A stretch of 15,426 bases of DNA from Marinoscillum sp964351885 (GCA_964351885.1 CAYGPP010000094.1:1-15426); one strand, 5' to 3'; counted from the stretch's first letter, positions 1 to 7,553 are shown. The notes: generated from the letters alone by a model not told the origin. A program made the numbers and translations.

Positions 1-1188
1 CATTGTTCCAAAAATGACAATATTGCGCTGATTTTCAGAATCTGCCAGAGCAAGAGCTGCATTCTTTTGGTCTAACTCCAGCTCCGTGATTTTGCGTTCC
101 TTCTGCTGAGATTCATATTTTTTCTCAAGTTCCCCGATATTTTTCTGAACTGATTCGGATACATACTGATCTTTCACCTTCATATAAGATTCCATCTCCA
201 CCAGTGCAGATTGATACTCCCCAAATTGTTTATCTAACTGATATTTCAATTCATGATATTTCATTTGAGTCTCTGGAAAAGCATCGGTTCGCAAAAGTCC
301 TTTGATAACAGTAAGCCGCTTTTTTGCTTCAAGCAAATTCCCTTTATTCAAATAAAGCTCTGCTCCGAGAGAATGAAGAGAGAGTCGTAATTCTTCATCG
401 CTTAACAGTACAGATTCATAACTATCTGCCATTTCAAAATATTTGAGCGCCTCGTCTCGTTGCTCGAGATTATTCAGGGATAACCCAACATTTATCAACG
501 CGCCGGCAATCTCAACTGAGTCTTGCAGATATTCAGAATAAAATAATGTTTCCATGGAGTACTTCAAGGCTTGTTGATAGTCTTTTTCATTTAAACTCAA
601 GCTGGCCAAATTGAAGTAAGTATTCTTTATAGCCACCGTATCTTTCTGCATTTTTTTAATCATCAAAGACTTCAAATAAGCCTCATTGGCTGATTCGATA
701 TTACCAATTCGAGAATAGACCTGTCCTAGATTGTTGAGGCTGATCGCATGATATTTAGGATCCTTTATAAGCTCAAATATGGTTCGTGCATTTTCATAAT
801 TAATCGCCGCTGTGTCAAGAAAGCCACGATAAAAGTAGCTTACCCCAATATTGAGATAAGCTTTACCCATACCCAAACTATCATTGTTGGCTTTGGTATG
901 CTTCAAGGCCTTACGGTAATAGATTACTTCCTCTTCAAACTCGTTGAGATAACCATATGCCAGTCCCTGAAGGATTAACGCTTCTCCCACTTTCTCTTGA
1001 TCCCTATTGTCTTGTGCCCATTTGAGCATCTTTGTTGCATAAGAAAACGCTGAATCTATCCTCACTCCTTGCCACTCTTGTGATTTGGATTTGAATACAT
1101 CATAATCCGATTCCTGCGAAAAAGATGCGAATTGAATGAAAGTAAGAAACAGAAATGATAAAACTAACCTGAATGTGAATTGGATCAT
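1..1188 (-). CDS. TPR-repeat sensor protein, N-terminal part (probable sensor kinase or regulator, cut by window edge)
   Basis: The minus frame is open from the ATG at 1188 to the window edge, giving 396 residues without a stop. The first 25 residues are a signal peptide ending in FASFSQ. Residues about 55-330 are helical TPR-type repeats, with motifs such as GxAYxNIGVSYFYRG, SLNNLGQVYSRIGN and AGALINVGLSLNNL. Residues about 345-385 look like a charged coiled coil (KKYESQQKERK, ELDQKNAALALADSE). The frame leaves the window as a hydrophobic stretch (NIVIFG) begins. Signal peptide, TPRs, coiled coil and one membrane helix is the known layout of Bacteroidota TPR sensor histidine kinases, and of similar proteins ending in LuxR or LytTR DNA-binding domains. 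The output domain lies outside the window, so the kinase reading is inference. It is transcribed away from the amidohydrolase unit, with 142 bp between them. Confidence 0.85.
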   Translation of the reverse strand, partial: MIQFTFRLVLSFLFLTFIQFASFSQESDYDVFKSKSQEWQGVRIDSAFSYATKMLKWAQDNRDQEKVGEALILQGLAYGYLNEFEEEVIYYRKALKHTKANNDSLGMGKAYLNIGVSYFYRGFLDTAAINYENARTIFELIKDPKYHAISLNNLGQVYSRIGNIESANEAYLKSLMIKKMQKDTVAIKNTYFNLASLSLNEKDYQQALKYSMETLFYSEYLQDSVEIAGALINVGLSLNNLEQRDEALKYFEMADSYESVLLSDEELRLSLHSLGAELYLNKGNLLEAKKRLTVIKGLLRTDAFPETQMKYHELKYQLDKQFGEYQSALVEMESYMKVKDQYVSESVQKNIGELEKKYESQQKERKITELELDQKNAALALADSENQRNIVIFGTM

Positions 1189-1307
1189 ATTGACCCAAAT
1201 ATAATTCCTATCTCAGTTCTCATTGGAAGATAAAATGCAATAATATAGAAAGTCATAAATATTATTAACTGACTGGAAATTCAGTCTATGTGAATGACTG
1301 GAAAGAA

Positions 1308-1320
1308 ATCCAAACTGGAT
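1308..1320 (-). terminator. weak hairpin downstream of the amidohydrolase gene
   Basis: Just after the amidohydrolase stop, the minus transcript can form a 5-bp stem ATCCA/TGGAT with loop GTT, followed by TTCTTT. The stem is short and the T-tract interrupted, so this may be chance. It is the only terminator-like element seen between the amidohydrolase stop and the TPR gene. Confidence 0.22.
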
Positions 1321-1330
1321 ATGTATGAGT

Positions 1331-2458
1331 TTATTCCTGACCTGTACTCGGCTCAAACAAACTCTGATCTAATCCGGGAATAACGTTCAGGGCATTCTTG
1401 TAATACACTTTCTTCAGAACAGAATCTGGGAGATCTAGCCCGTACATTTTCCAGTGGGCATGGCGCTTTCGATAGTAATCAAAATACTCATCTGCGGTTT
1501 CCAGAATTCGGAAATACGTGTAATACTCTTCCTTTTTGTAGGTGTCTTTACCCATCATGACCCGATCCTGATACTGAATCATCCAAGCTCTGGCAAATCG
1601 AGGCTGACGGCCTAACTCAGCAATGACCGCTCCTAATTCTGTGTAAACGTTAGGCATTTCATCAAACAAATCTCCTAATCGAGCCAGATCATTTCCAAAC
1701 CAACCAAGATGCGCATTGATGAATGTAGTACCGGGATGTTTTCTGAATACAGCATGCTGCTCTGCCATGATCTCTTCGAAAGATGGCAGCTTCTCTGGGT
1801 CACGATATCGGCTAGGATATTGCTTTAATTCCAGCCAACGCTCATTATTTTTGTCTTTAGCTTTCCAAAAAGAATTAGGCTCACCAGAGTGGATCAAAAT
1901 AGGAATTCCTAGCTCACCACATTTTGCCCAAATAGGATCTAAGCGCTCATCATCAATCGCTACCCTATTGCCTTCATTGTCTTTGTCCGTTAACCCAAGC
2001 CCCTTGTAAACTTTCAGCCCTTTGACACCTTGCGCCACTGCCTCATCCAACATTCGCAGAGGTTCTTCCGGCCAACCCTCATCGTCTAGTTTTTCAAAAT
2101 CTATATTTAAGAATAGGGCAAATCGATTGCCGTACCTCTCATTCACATTGTCCAGAGACCACTCCAAATATTTACCTCGAAAACCACTCAGGTTAACCAT
2201 TACTGGCATATTGAGAGAATCCATTTCTTCTACCAATTCATCTAAGTTTTGGATAGGCATAGTCCATTGATGGTTGTGCACATCTACGAAAGGAAATTTG
2301 GCTCTTGTAAGCTTGGTCTCAGGGACTACTAAAGTAGAAATGGGTTCATATTCCTCCACGTCCATTACATTCAATCGGTATTGAATCTTACCAATAGCCC
2401 AATAGGTCAACCCAAGGAAAATCAGTAGCGAGAAAGCAATAAGAATCCATTTTTTCAT
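1331..2458 (-). CDS. membrane-anchored amidohydrolase (amidohydrolase_2-like TIM barrel)
   Basis: 375 residues from an ATG start. Residues 4-22 form a hydrophobic N-terminal anchor (WILIAFSLLIFLGLTYWAI), so the enzyme is probably tethered to the inner membrane facing the periplasm. The metal-site pattern of the amidohydrolase superfamily is visible: an HxH at H61/H63 (VDVHNHQW), lysines in GLKVYKGL (149, 152), H190 in ILIHSGEP, H250 in INAHLGWFG, and D305 in MMGKDTY, where family members usually have a late Asp. Together these suggest a metal-dependent hydrolase or decarboxylase-like enzyme. The substrate cannot be read from the sequence. It lies 6 nt downstream of the DUF2911 gene on the same strand, so the two are probably one transcript and may act on the same envelope substrate (inference). 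Confidence 0.87.
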   Translation of the reverse strand: MKKWILIAFSLLIFLGLTYWAIGKIQYRLNVMDVEEYEPISTLVVPETKLTRAKFPFVDVHNHQWTMPIQNLDELVEEMDSLNMPVMVNLSGFRGKYLEWSLDNVNERYGNRFALFLNIDFEKLDDEGWPEEPLRMLDEAVAQGVKGLKVYKGLGLTDKDNEGNRVAIDDERLDPIWAKCGELGIPILIHSGEPNSFWKAKDKNNERWLELKQYPSRYRDPEKLPSFEEIMAEQHAVFRKHPGTTFINAHLGWFGNDLARLGDLFDEMPNVYTELGAVIAELGRQPRFARAWMIQYQDRVMMGKDTYKKEEYYTYFRILETADEYFDYYRKRHAHWKMYGLDLPDSVLKKVYYKNALNVIPGLDQSLFEPSTGQE

Positions 2459-2464
2459 ACTATT

Positions 2465-3016
2465 CTATTGGTTAGAGATTGGTACACTCCATGAGGTTTT
2501 CCCCCAATCAAAGTTCATTTGGATAGTTGCAGAATCGCTCGTGAAACTAATGGTGAATTGCTCAGTATCGTCAGTCTTCATTGTAACAGGGGCATTCACC
2601 GATAATATATCCAACTCCGGATTTGCCTCTGCAACCCCAAAGAATACATCCAACTCACTATTCAAGATAATCTTGAAAGCATCAGCTCCAGGGACGGCAT
2701 ACACTCTGTATCTACCGCCCTCTAAAGCCTGACCTCCAAACATGATATCCTTGCTCACAGAAATTTCGGTTGCTGAATTTGCTCCTAGTCTCCAGTATTT
2801 ACCAAAAGGTTGCAAAGCCCCATCTTCTTCGGATCCAAAAAGCAAACGACCTTTCTTATATGGCTGACTATAATCAACAGTAATATCTATCCCCTTATCC
2901 GAATAACTTACACTATCGGGTGGGCTTGCCGGTTCTGCTATGAATAACCCATATAGTACGTAAAGTACAAAAGCGATGATAAGTGCTCCTAATCCTAGTA
3001 AAATCTTCTTAAGCAT
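2465..3016 (-). CDS. DUF2911 family protein, membrane-anchored
   Basis: 183 residues from an ATG. Residues about 3-27 are strongly hydrophobic (ILLGLGALIIAFVLYVLYGL), giving a signal anchor. Residues about 38-180 carry the hallmark DUF2911 pattern: VDYSQPYKKGRLLFG, then PFGKYWRLGANSATEI, then a GG(x)LEGGRYRVYAVPG segment and a later ILN. The family is common in Bacteroidota, mostly secreted or periplasmic, with no established biochemical role. It is the first gene of a two-gene unit with the downstream amidohydrolase (6-nt gap). No recognisable promoter was found in the 203 bp upstream. Confidence 0.88.
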   Translation of the reverse strand: MLKKILLGLGALIIAFVLYVLYGLFIAEPASPPDSVSYSDKGIDITVDYSQPYKKGRLLFGSEEDGALQPFGKYWRLGANSATEISVSKDIMFGGQALEGGRYRVYAVPGADAFKIILNSELDVFFGVAEANPELDILSVNAPVTMKTDDTEQFTISFTSDSATIQMNFDWGKTSWSVPISNQ

Positions 3017-3157
3017 AATTGTGTGTTTCTAGTTGAGATGTGAAAGTACTTCTTTTCGAGTAAGGTATGAATTTGCTACATCCCTATCTGATCGCTTCGC
3101 TGCTCCCTAGCATAAATGTTTACTTCTTTCAATTGAATAGGGCTCAATAACCCAACA

Positions 3158-3189
3158 AAAAAACCGACCCATTTTCATGAGTCGGTTTT
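3158..3189 (-). terminator. Rho-independent terminator after the DUF885 gene (hairpin family copy 1)
   Basis: In the minus transcript this reads AAAACCGAC, U, CAU, loop GAAA, AUG, G, GUCGGUUUU, followed by further U. That is a near-perfect stem with one U.G wobble and a GNRA-type GAAA tetraloop. It starts 31 nt past the DUF885 stop. The wobble pairs only in the minus transcript (it is C.A in the plus strand), which favours minus-strand function, although the flanking A and T runs could let it act both ways. Confidence 0.85.
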
Positions 3190-3219
3190 CAATTCTGTTC
3201 CGTGATTTTTATTGAATGA

Positions 3220-4992
3220 CTAATTGATTTTAGCCTCCTCAATCCATTTGTCTATTTTGTTCTCAAGCAATTGCAATGGGATACATCCTGATTCCAGCAC
3301 TTTGTTATGGAAAACCTTGATGTCAAATTGCTCACCCAGTGCCTCTTCTGCTTTGGCTCTCAACTGACGAATTTTCAACTGACCAATCTTATAAGACAAT
3401 GCCTGTGCAGGACCGGCCATGTAGCGCTCTATCTCTGAAATAATACTTGCTTCTGATTCAGCTTCATTGTCAAGCGAATACTGAATGGCTTGTTCTCTGG
3501 TCCAGCCTTTAGCGTGCATTCCTGCATCTACCACTAATCTTATTGCACGATGCATTTCTGCTCCTAGCATTCCAAAGTACTGATACGGGTCTGTGTAGAG
3601 TCCAAGTTCTGATCCTAAAGATTCAGAATACAATGCCCAGCCTTCGCCGTAAGCACTATACCAAAGCGGTTTCCTGAATGACGGTAGGTCAGTGTTTTCT
3701 TGCTGCAATGAAATCTGATAATGATGTCCAGGTATGGCTTCATGGAGGAAAAGGTCTTCATCTGCATAAGTATTGTAGACAGTCACATCAGGTATTGGCA
3801 CATAAAACACCCCCGGTCGGATTCCGTCAAGGGAGCCTTGATTGTATTCTGCACTAGCAGAGGCTTCACGAAATGCTTCAGTTCTTTTCACCACAAATGG
3901 GGTCTTTGGCGTCAAATCAAACAACTTAGATAGCTGAGGCTTCATCTTCTCGTGAATCGCATTGAAGTTGTCTATCACTTGCTGTTGATCTGTGAAAGGC
4001 ATAAGCTCCTTGCTATTTCGTACATGATCAAAGAATGACTTAAGATCTCCCTCAAAACCCACTTGGGCTTTTACTTTCTGCATTTCAGAAGACAGGCGTG
4101 CTACCTCACTTTTACCTAGATCGAATACCTCATCGGCAGTCATGGTGGTAGTAGTGTAGTATTTGATGCGATTGTTGTAGTAAGCTTCACCATTTGGAAT
4201 TGCAGAAATACCAGAAGTTTCTCTTCCTGCAGGTAAATATTCATTGATCATAAAGTCATTGAATGCTTTAAATTTTGGGATCACCTGCTCAGCTACCATC
4301 TTACGATAAGACTTCTCAAGCCTTGACTGATTATCTGGACCAATAGCCTCTGGGAAATTTATGACAGGCTTATAGAATAGATTTTCTTCGACTGGCTCTT
4401 TAGCAAAATCAGCGAATTGGGGAATCACTTTCTCTATGAGTGATTTTGGCAGCACCGCACCAGTACTCATTCCCTTTTTCATATTGACCATGGCGGTATC
4501 ACACCAAACCATAAAGTCATCAACACGGCTGAGCCAATTGTCATAGTCTTCGGATGTTTTAAATGGCTGCACACTACTGCCACTTGCGAATTGACCCATA
4601 GTCAAATGTGTAGACCAAAACTGATCTACTGGCATCAGTTCTGAATCGAAAGCCAATTCTGAGAGGCCCATATCACATTCCCACATCAAAACATCATAGC
4701 TCATTTGATCCTCATCTGACAATGATGATTTGTCATAAGTGGCTAACTTTTCTTTATACTTTGAGTACATCCCTTCTAACTCAGTTTCAAATGCTGAGGT
4801 CAGATTATTGGGGAAAATATCATTGTAGCGTTCATCTCCAGCGTAAGTGGCATCTAATGGAAAAAGCTCAAGACGATCTTGGTGATAGCTTTCAAAAACT
4901 TCAGCTATAGGCGGCAGTTCTTCGCCCTTGTCAACCTTTGGTTGACAAGACAGCAGTATGAGTAGCGGAAGGACGTAGGTTAGTTTTTTCAC
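3220..4992 (-). CDS. DUF885 family lipoprotein, probable zinc metallopeptidase
   Basis: 590 residues, a normal length for DUF885 (PF05960) proteins. The N-terminus is a lipoprotein signal with lipobox LLSC and Cys16 as the lipidation site, so the mature protein is anchored in the envelope. The catalytic motif is HEAIPGHH at residues 417-424, a HExxxGH zinc site. It is followed by YGEGWALYSE at about 448-457, whose Glu is the likely third ligand, as in related gluzincin peptidases. The likely role is hydrolysis of peptides in the periplasm or at the outer membrane (inference). The start is GTG at 4992: an in-frame TAA at 4999-5001 excludes any upstream start, and the signal peptide begins exactly there. 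It appears monocistronic, with its own terminator downstream. Its promoter is not clear, because only about 40 bp separate it from the hairpin of the upstream gene. Confidence 0.92.
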   Translation of the reverse strand: MKKLTYVLPLLILLSCQPKVDKGEELPPIAEVFESYHQDRLELFPLDATYAGDERYNDIFPNNLTSAFETELEGMYSKYKEKLATYDKSSLSDEDQMSYDVLMWECDMGLSELAFDSELMPVDQFWSTHLTMGQFASGSSVQPFKTSEDYDNWLSRVDDFMVWCDTAMVNMKKGMSTGAVLPKSLIEKVIPQFADFAKEPVEENLFYKPVINFPEAIGPDNQSRLEKSYRKMVAEQVIPKFKAFNDFMINEYLPAGRETSGISAIPNGEAYYNNRIKYYTTTTMTADEVFDLGKSEVARLSSEMQKVKAQVGFEGDLKSFFDHVRNSKELMPFTDQQQVIDNFNAIHEKMKPQLSKLFDLTPKTPFVVKRTEAFREASASAEYNQGSLDGIRPGVFYVPIPDVTVYNTYADEDLFLHEAIPGHHYQISLQQENTDLPSFRKPLWYSAYGEGWALYSESLGSELGLYTDPYQYFGMLGAEMHRAIRLVVDAGMHAKGWTREQAIQYSLDNEAESEASIISEIERYMAGPAQALSYKIGQLKIRQLRAKAEEALGEQFDIKVFHNKVLESGCIPLQLLENKIDKWIEEAKIN

Positions 4993-5031
4993 GGGGAGTT
5001 AGTTTTTTCCTCAAGTTATTACCTTAATGCG

Positions 5032-5062
5032 AAAAAAACCATCCCAATTTTATGAGTCGGTT
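5032..5062 (-). terminator. degenerate terminator hairpin after the ankyrin gene (family copy 2)
   Basis: In the minus transcript AACCGACUCA pairs with UGGGAUGGUU using two G.U wobbles and one A.A mismatch, then runs into seven U. It resembles copies near 3160 and 5880 but has a weaker stem and a changed loop. It lies 107 nt past the ankyrin stop and only about 40 bp before the DUF885 start, so read-through into DUF885 is possible. Confidence 0.6.
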
Positions 5063-5169
5063 CGTATTTAATCGATCTGTTTGTCAGTTCTTAGTTTGGC
5101 TCTAAAGCACATCCCTTTTGCGTTAAAATCAGGCATCGATCATTCCTCAATCCAAAATTCTCTATTGAA

Positions 5170-5715
5170 TCAGTTGCCCAGTGTCAATTGAAAATTATGT
5201 GTATCAAGATCAAAATTGGCGTTTCTGATTTTTCGCTCATAGTCCATAGCTGTCATCTGACGAATGTCCCGAATTTCCAAGTTGACATTTAACGAGAGTA
5301 AGTAATTCACCACCTCAGTGTTGCGGTTGAGTGTTGCGATAATTAGAGGCGATTGATCACGAATGTCAGTAGCATTGATATCTGCTCCATAACCAACTAA
5401 TAATTTTACTAGCTCAAGATTACCTCGTTGTGCCGCTGCATGGAGTGCAGTGCCTTTCTGGGTTGATTTATTGATATCAATTCCTAAGTCCAATAATACT
5501 TTAACCGACTGACTTTGACCATTGGCAACAGCAAAAGCAAGTACTCCGTAACCATCATCACTAAGTAGGTAATTAGCTTCTGCAATTTGAAGATATTGAG
5601 TTGACAAGGCAACCAAGTCATTATTGAGTACTGTCTGAAATAGATCAGCTTGAGCACGTGCATGAACTGACCAAAGAGAGATGACTAATAAGAACCCAAT
5701 TTTTGATAGCTGCAT
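5170..5715 (-). CDS. secreted ankyrin-repeat protein
   Basis: 181 residues from an ATG. A signal peptide covers residues 1 to about 22 (VISLWSVHARAQA). Ankyrin repeats follow at about 54-83, 87-116 and 120-149, seen as GVLAFAVANGQSQSVKVLL, the near-consensus TALHAAAQRGNLELVKLL plus GADINATD, and SPLIIATLNRNTEVVNYLL, with a partial capping repeat after 153 (TAMDYERKI). The repeats form a binding surface and there is no catalytic domain, so the protein probably binds a partner in the periplasm. The partner is unknown. It stands alone, between two terminator hairpins and upstream of DUF885. An inverted repeat lies 39-56 bp upstream of the start. Confidence 0.88.
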   Translation of the reverse strand: MQLSKIGFLLVISLWSVHARAQADLFQTVLNNDLVALSTQYLQIAEANYLLSDDGYGVLAFAVANGQSQSVKVLLDLGIDINKSTQKGTALHAAAQRGNLELVKLLVGYGADINATDIRDQSPLIIATLNRNTEVVNYLLSLNVNLEIRDIRQMTAMDYERKIRNANFDLDTHNFQLTLGN

Positions 5716-5753
5716 AGAATATTACTCTTATTTTCAAATCAAGTTTAAGGAAT

Positions 5754-5771
5754 ATATGTTAGCCAACATAT
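5754..5771. promoter_or_regulatory. inverted repeat upstream of the ankyrin gene (operator-like)
   Basis: ATATGTT-AGCC-AACATAT is a perfect 7-bp inverted repeat with a 4-bp spacer, 39-56 bp upstream of the ankyrin ATG. That spacing would suit a dimeric regulator or a promoter-overlapping site. It is AT-rich and has no T-tract, so it is not an obvious terminator. The function is inferred from position only. Confidence 0.3.
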
Positions 5772-5874
5772 TCTGTATTACCCAACAAGATTTGTAAGGG
5801 ATTCAATGGGAATATTGAATGTGTGTTTGGGATTTGTGCATATGATGATGATTGAACCATTGCCGAATGGTCAT

Positions 5875-5905
5875 AAAAAAACCAACCCATTTTCATGGAT
5901 TGGTT
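5875..5905 (-). terminator. Rho-independent terminator after the rhodanese gene (hairpin family copy 3)
   Basis: The minus transcript forms AACCAA, U, CCAU, loop GAAA, AUGG, G, UUGGUU, followed by a run of U. The stem is complete with one U.G wobble and the loop is GAAA, as in copy 1. It starts 22 nt past the rhodanese stop. A C-G pair of copy 1 is replaced by an A-T pair here, a compensatory change that supports a functional hairpin. Confidence 0.85.
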
Positions 5906-5927
5906 GAGCCATACCTTTTTGAAAAGA

Positions 5928-6245
5928 TCAATACTTCTGAATACTCGAGTCGATCTCATCAGACCAAGCCAGAATTCCACCTACGAGATTGTGAAGGTTG
6001 TCAAAACCATGTTGCTGCTCAAGGAATTGTATCGCATTGCCGCTTCGCTTTCCACTCCTGCAGTGAACAACCACTTGCTTCTCTCTGGAGAATTTGTCCA
6101 CATTATCAGGCACGGTAGACAATGGAATTAATTCACCACCTATCTCCGCTACTTCGTATTCGTTAGGTTCTCGGACATCAATCAACTGAAAATCAGCTCC
6201 GTCATCCATCATTTGTTTGAGTTCTTTGACCGTTATTTCTTTCAC
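5928..6245 (-). CDS. single-domain rhodanese (sulfurtransferase)
   Basis: 105 residues, the usual size of a one-domain rhodanese such as the GlpE/PspE type. It begins KEITVKELKQMMDDG, continues with the CH2A-like FQLIDVREPNEYE, and has the active-site loop HCRSGKRSG with catalytic Cys62, then NLVGGILAW near the end. It has no signal peptide, so it is cytoplasmic. It would carry a persulfide on Cys62 and pass sulfur to a thiophilic acceptor. The start is chosen as GTG at 6245 by homology. The frame stays open to an ATG at 6350, but that would overlap the divergent metZ gene head-on and add 35 residues unlike any rhodanese. Its neighbour metZ uses sulfide, which fits a sulfur-handling role (inference). 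Confidence 0.88.
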   Translation of the reverse strand: MKEITVKELKQMMDDGADFQLIDVREPNEYEVAEIGGELIPLSTVPDNVDKFSREKQVVVHCRSGKRSGNAIQFLEQQHGFDNLHNLVGGILAWSDEIDSSIQKY

Positions 6246-6254
6246 TAGTATAAT
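6226..6254 (+). promoter_or_regulatory. predicted promoter for metZ
   Basis: TTGACC (6226-6231), a 17-bp spacer and TATAAT (6249-6254) match the general sigma-70 consensus at 11 of 12 positions. The same DNA also holds a looser Bacteroidota-type pair, TTTG at 6225-6228 and TAATTTTA at 6251-6258. Transcription would start near 6261, leaving a leader of about 59 nt before metZ. The site overlaps the first codons of the divergent rhodanese gene. It is a pattern match only. Confidence 0.4.
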
Positions 6255-6319
6255 TTTAAGTTTTATTTGAGATCCATCCAGAGCATGCGTCGCTCCATCA
6301 AGACTTAAAGATAAATCCA

Positions 6320-7495
6320 ATGAGCGATAAAAAGTTTGAAACTTCGGCAATAAGACATCAAATTGATCGATCGAGCCAGAAAGAACACTCTGTTCCGATC
6401 TATGCTACATCAAGCTTTATGTTTGATGATGCGGAAGATGCACGTGCTCTTTTCGCAGATGAAAAGGAAGGCAACATATATTCACGTTACTCCAACCCAA
6501 ACAACGACGAGTTTATTCAGAAGCTATGCTTATTGGAAGGAGCCGAAACAGGGATGGCTATGGCCTCTGGCATGGCTGCTATGTACACAAGTTTGATGGC
6601 ATTCCTGAGTAGTGGAGATCATGTGGTGGCAAGTCGCTCTTTGTTTGGTTCCACCCACCAAATCCTCACTAAGCTGCTCCCGCGCTGGGGAATCACTCAC
6701 ACTTATGTGGACATCTTGGATGATGAAGGGTGGGAAGTGGCCATTCAGCCCAATACCAAAATGATCTTCATTGAGACACCAAGTAACCCCGCGCTGGACT
6801 TGATAGATTTAGAGAAAATTTGCGCTTTAGCTAAAAAGAAAAACGTCTTGGTCAACGTGGACAACTGCTTTGCTACACCATACCTACAGAATCCTATCAA
6901 GTGGGGCGCCGATATCGTAACGCATTCAGCCACCAAATTCATAGACGGTCAAGGACGTGTAATTGGTGGAGCGATTGTCACTTCGAAGGAATTATTCCCA
7001 GAGATCAAGTTTATGGCGCGACACACTGGCCCAGCCATGTCCCCATTTAATGGATGGATTCTCTCGAAGAGTTTGGAGACGCTTGCTGTAAGAATGGAAA
7101 AACATTGTGAAAATGCGTTAGCTCTTGCTGAACATCTCGAAGCTCTTGGCGAACTCAAGCAAGTACGATACCCCTTTTTAAAGTCTTTTCCACAATATAA
7201 GTTAGCTAAGAAGCAGATGAAATTAGGTGGGGGAATTGTCTCTTTTGAGCTGAATGGAGGAATAGACCAAGGGCGAAAATTCCTAGATGCACTTGAGATG
7301 CTTTCACTTTCGCCAAACCTTGGAGACACAAGATCTATTGCGACTCATCCTGCAAGTACTACTCACAGCAAGTTATCACAAAGCGAAAGAGATGCTGTTG
7401 GTATTTCAGATGGATTGGTGCGCATATCTGTAGGTCTCGAACACATTGATGACATCATATCGGATGTGGTGCAAGCATTGGAGAAGTCCGTTTAA
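6320..7495 (+). CDS. metZ: O-succinylhomoserine sulfhydrylase (PLP-dependent, Cys/Met metabolism family)
   Basis: 391 residues, the standard length. It belongs to the Cys/Met metabolism PLP enzyme family: YSRYSNPN near 54-61, MASGMAA in the cofactor phosphate region (81-87), IETPSNP at 151-157, VNVDNCFATP with Asp181, and THSATKFIDGQGR with the PLP-binding Lys206. The SATKxxDGQGR form is typical of MetZ rather than of cystathionine gamma-synthase or MetY. The expected reaction is O-succinylhomoserine plus sulfide to homocysteine, in direct-sulfhydrylation methionine synthesis. An O-acetyl substrate cannot be excluded. It is divergent from the rhodanese gene, has a plausible promoter upstream, and converges on the TRAP operon. 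I see no clear terminator in the 58 bp between the stops. Confidence 0.93.
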   Translation: MSDKKFETSAIRHQIDRSSQKEHSVPIYATSSFMFDDAEDARALFADEKEGNIYSRYSNPNNDEFIQKLCLLEGAETGMAMASGMAAMYTSLMAFLSSGDHVVASRSLFGSTHQILTKLLPRWGITHTYVDILDDEGWEVAIQPNTKMIFIETPSNPALDLIDLEKICALAKKKNVLVNVDNCFATPYLQNPIKWGADIVTHSATKFIDGQGRVIGGAIVTSKELFPEIKFMARHTGPAMSPFNGWILSKSLETLAVRMEKHCENALALAEHLEALGELKQVRYPFLKSFPQYKLAKKQMKLGGGIVSFELNGGIDQGRKFLDALEMLSLSPNLGDTRSIATHPASTTHSKLSQSERDAVGISDGLVRISVGLEHIDDIISDVVQALEKSV

Positions 7496-7553
7496 CGTAC
7501 CAAGTCCATAATACTTAGATCAATTACCAAACTAGATAAGAAGAGACTTTGGA

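Noticed and set aside
748..978. Plus-strand open frame of 76 codons
   Set aside because: It lies opposite the continuous TPR protein frame and has no recognisable features.
5759..5980. Minus-strand open frame of 73 codons between ankyrin and rhodanese
   Set aside because: It overlaps the rhodanese end in another frame, runs through the terminator hairpin and shows no domain.
6255..6319. SAM-II type riboswitch in the metZ leader
   Set aside because: The conserved SAM-II core elements are not present in this leader of about 60 nt. Only short alternative pairings are seen.
6246..6350. Rhodanese start at the ATG at 6350
   Set aside because: It would overlap metZ head-on and add 35 residues unlike rhodaneses. 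The GTG at 6245 gives the normal N-terminus and length.
6949..7329. Minus-strand open frame of 126 codons inside metZ
   Set aside because: It is antisense to a strongly conserved PLP enzyme, and its Ser/Pro-rich composition is that of a shadow frame.
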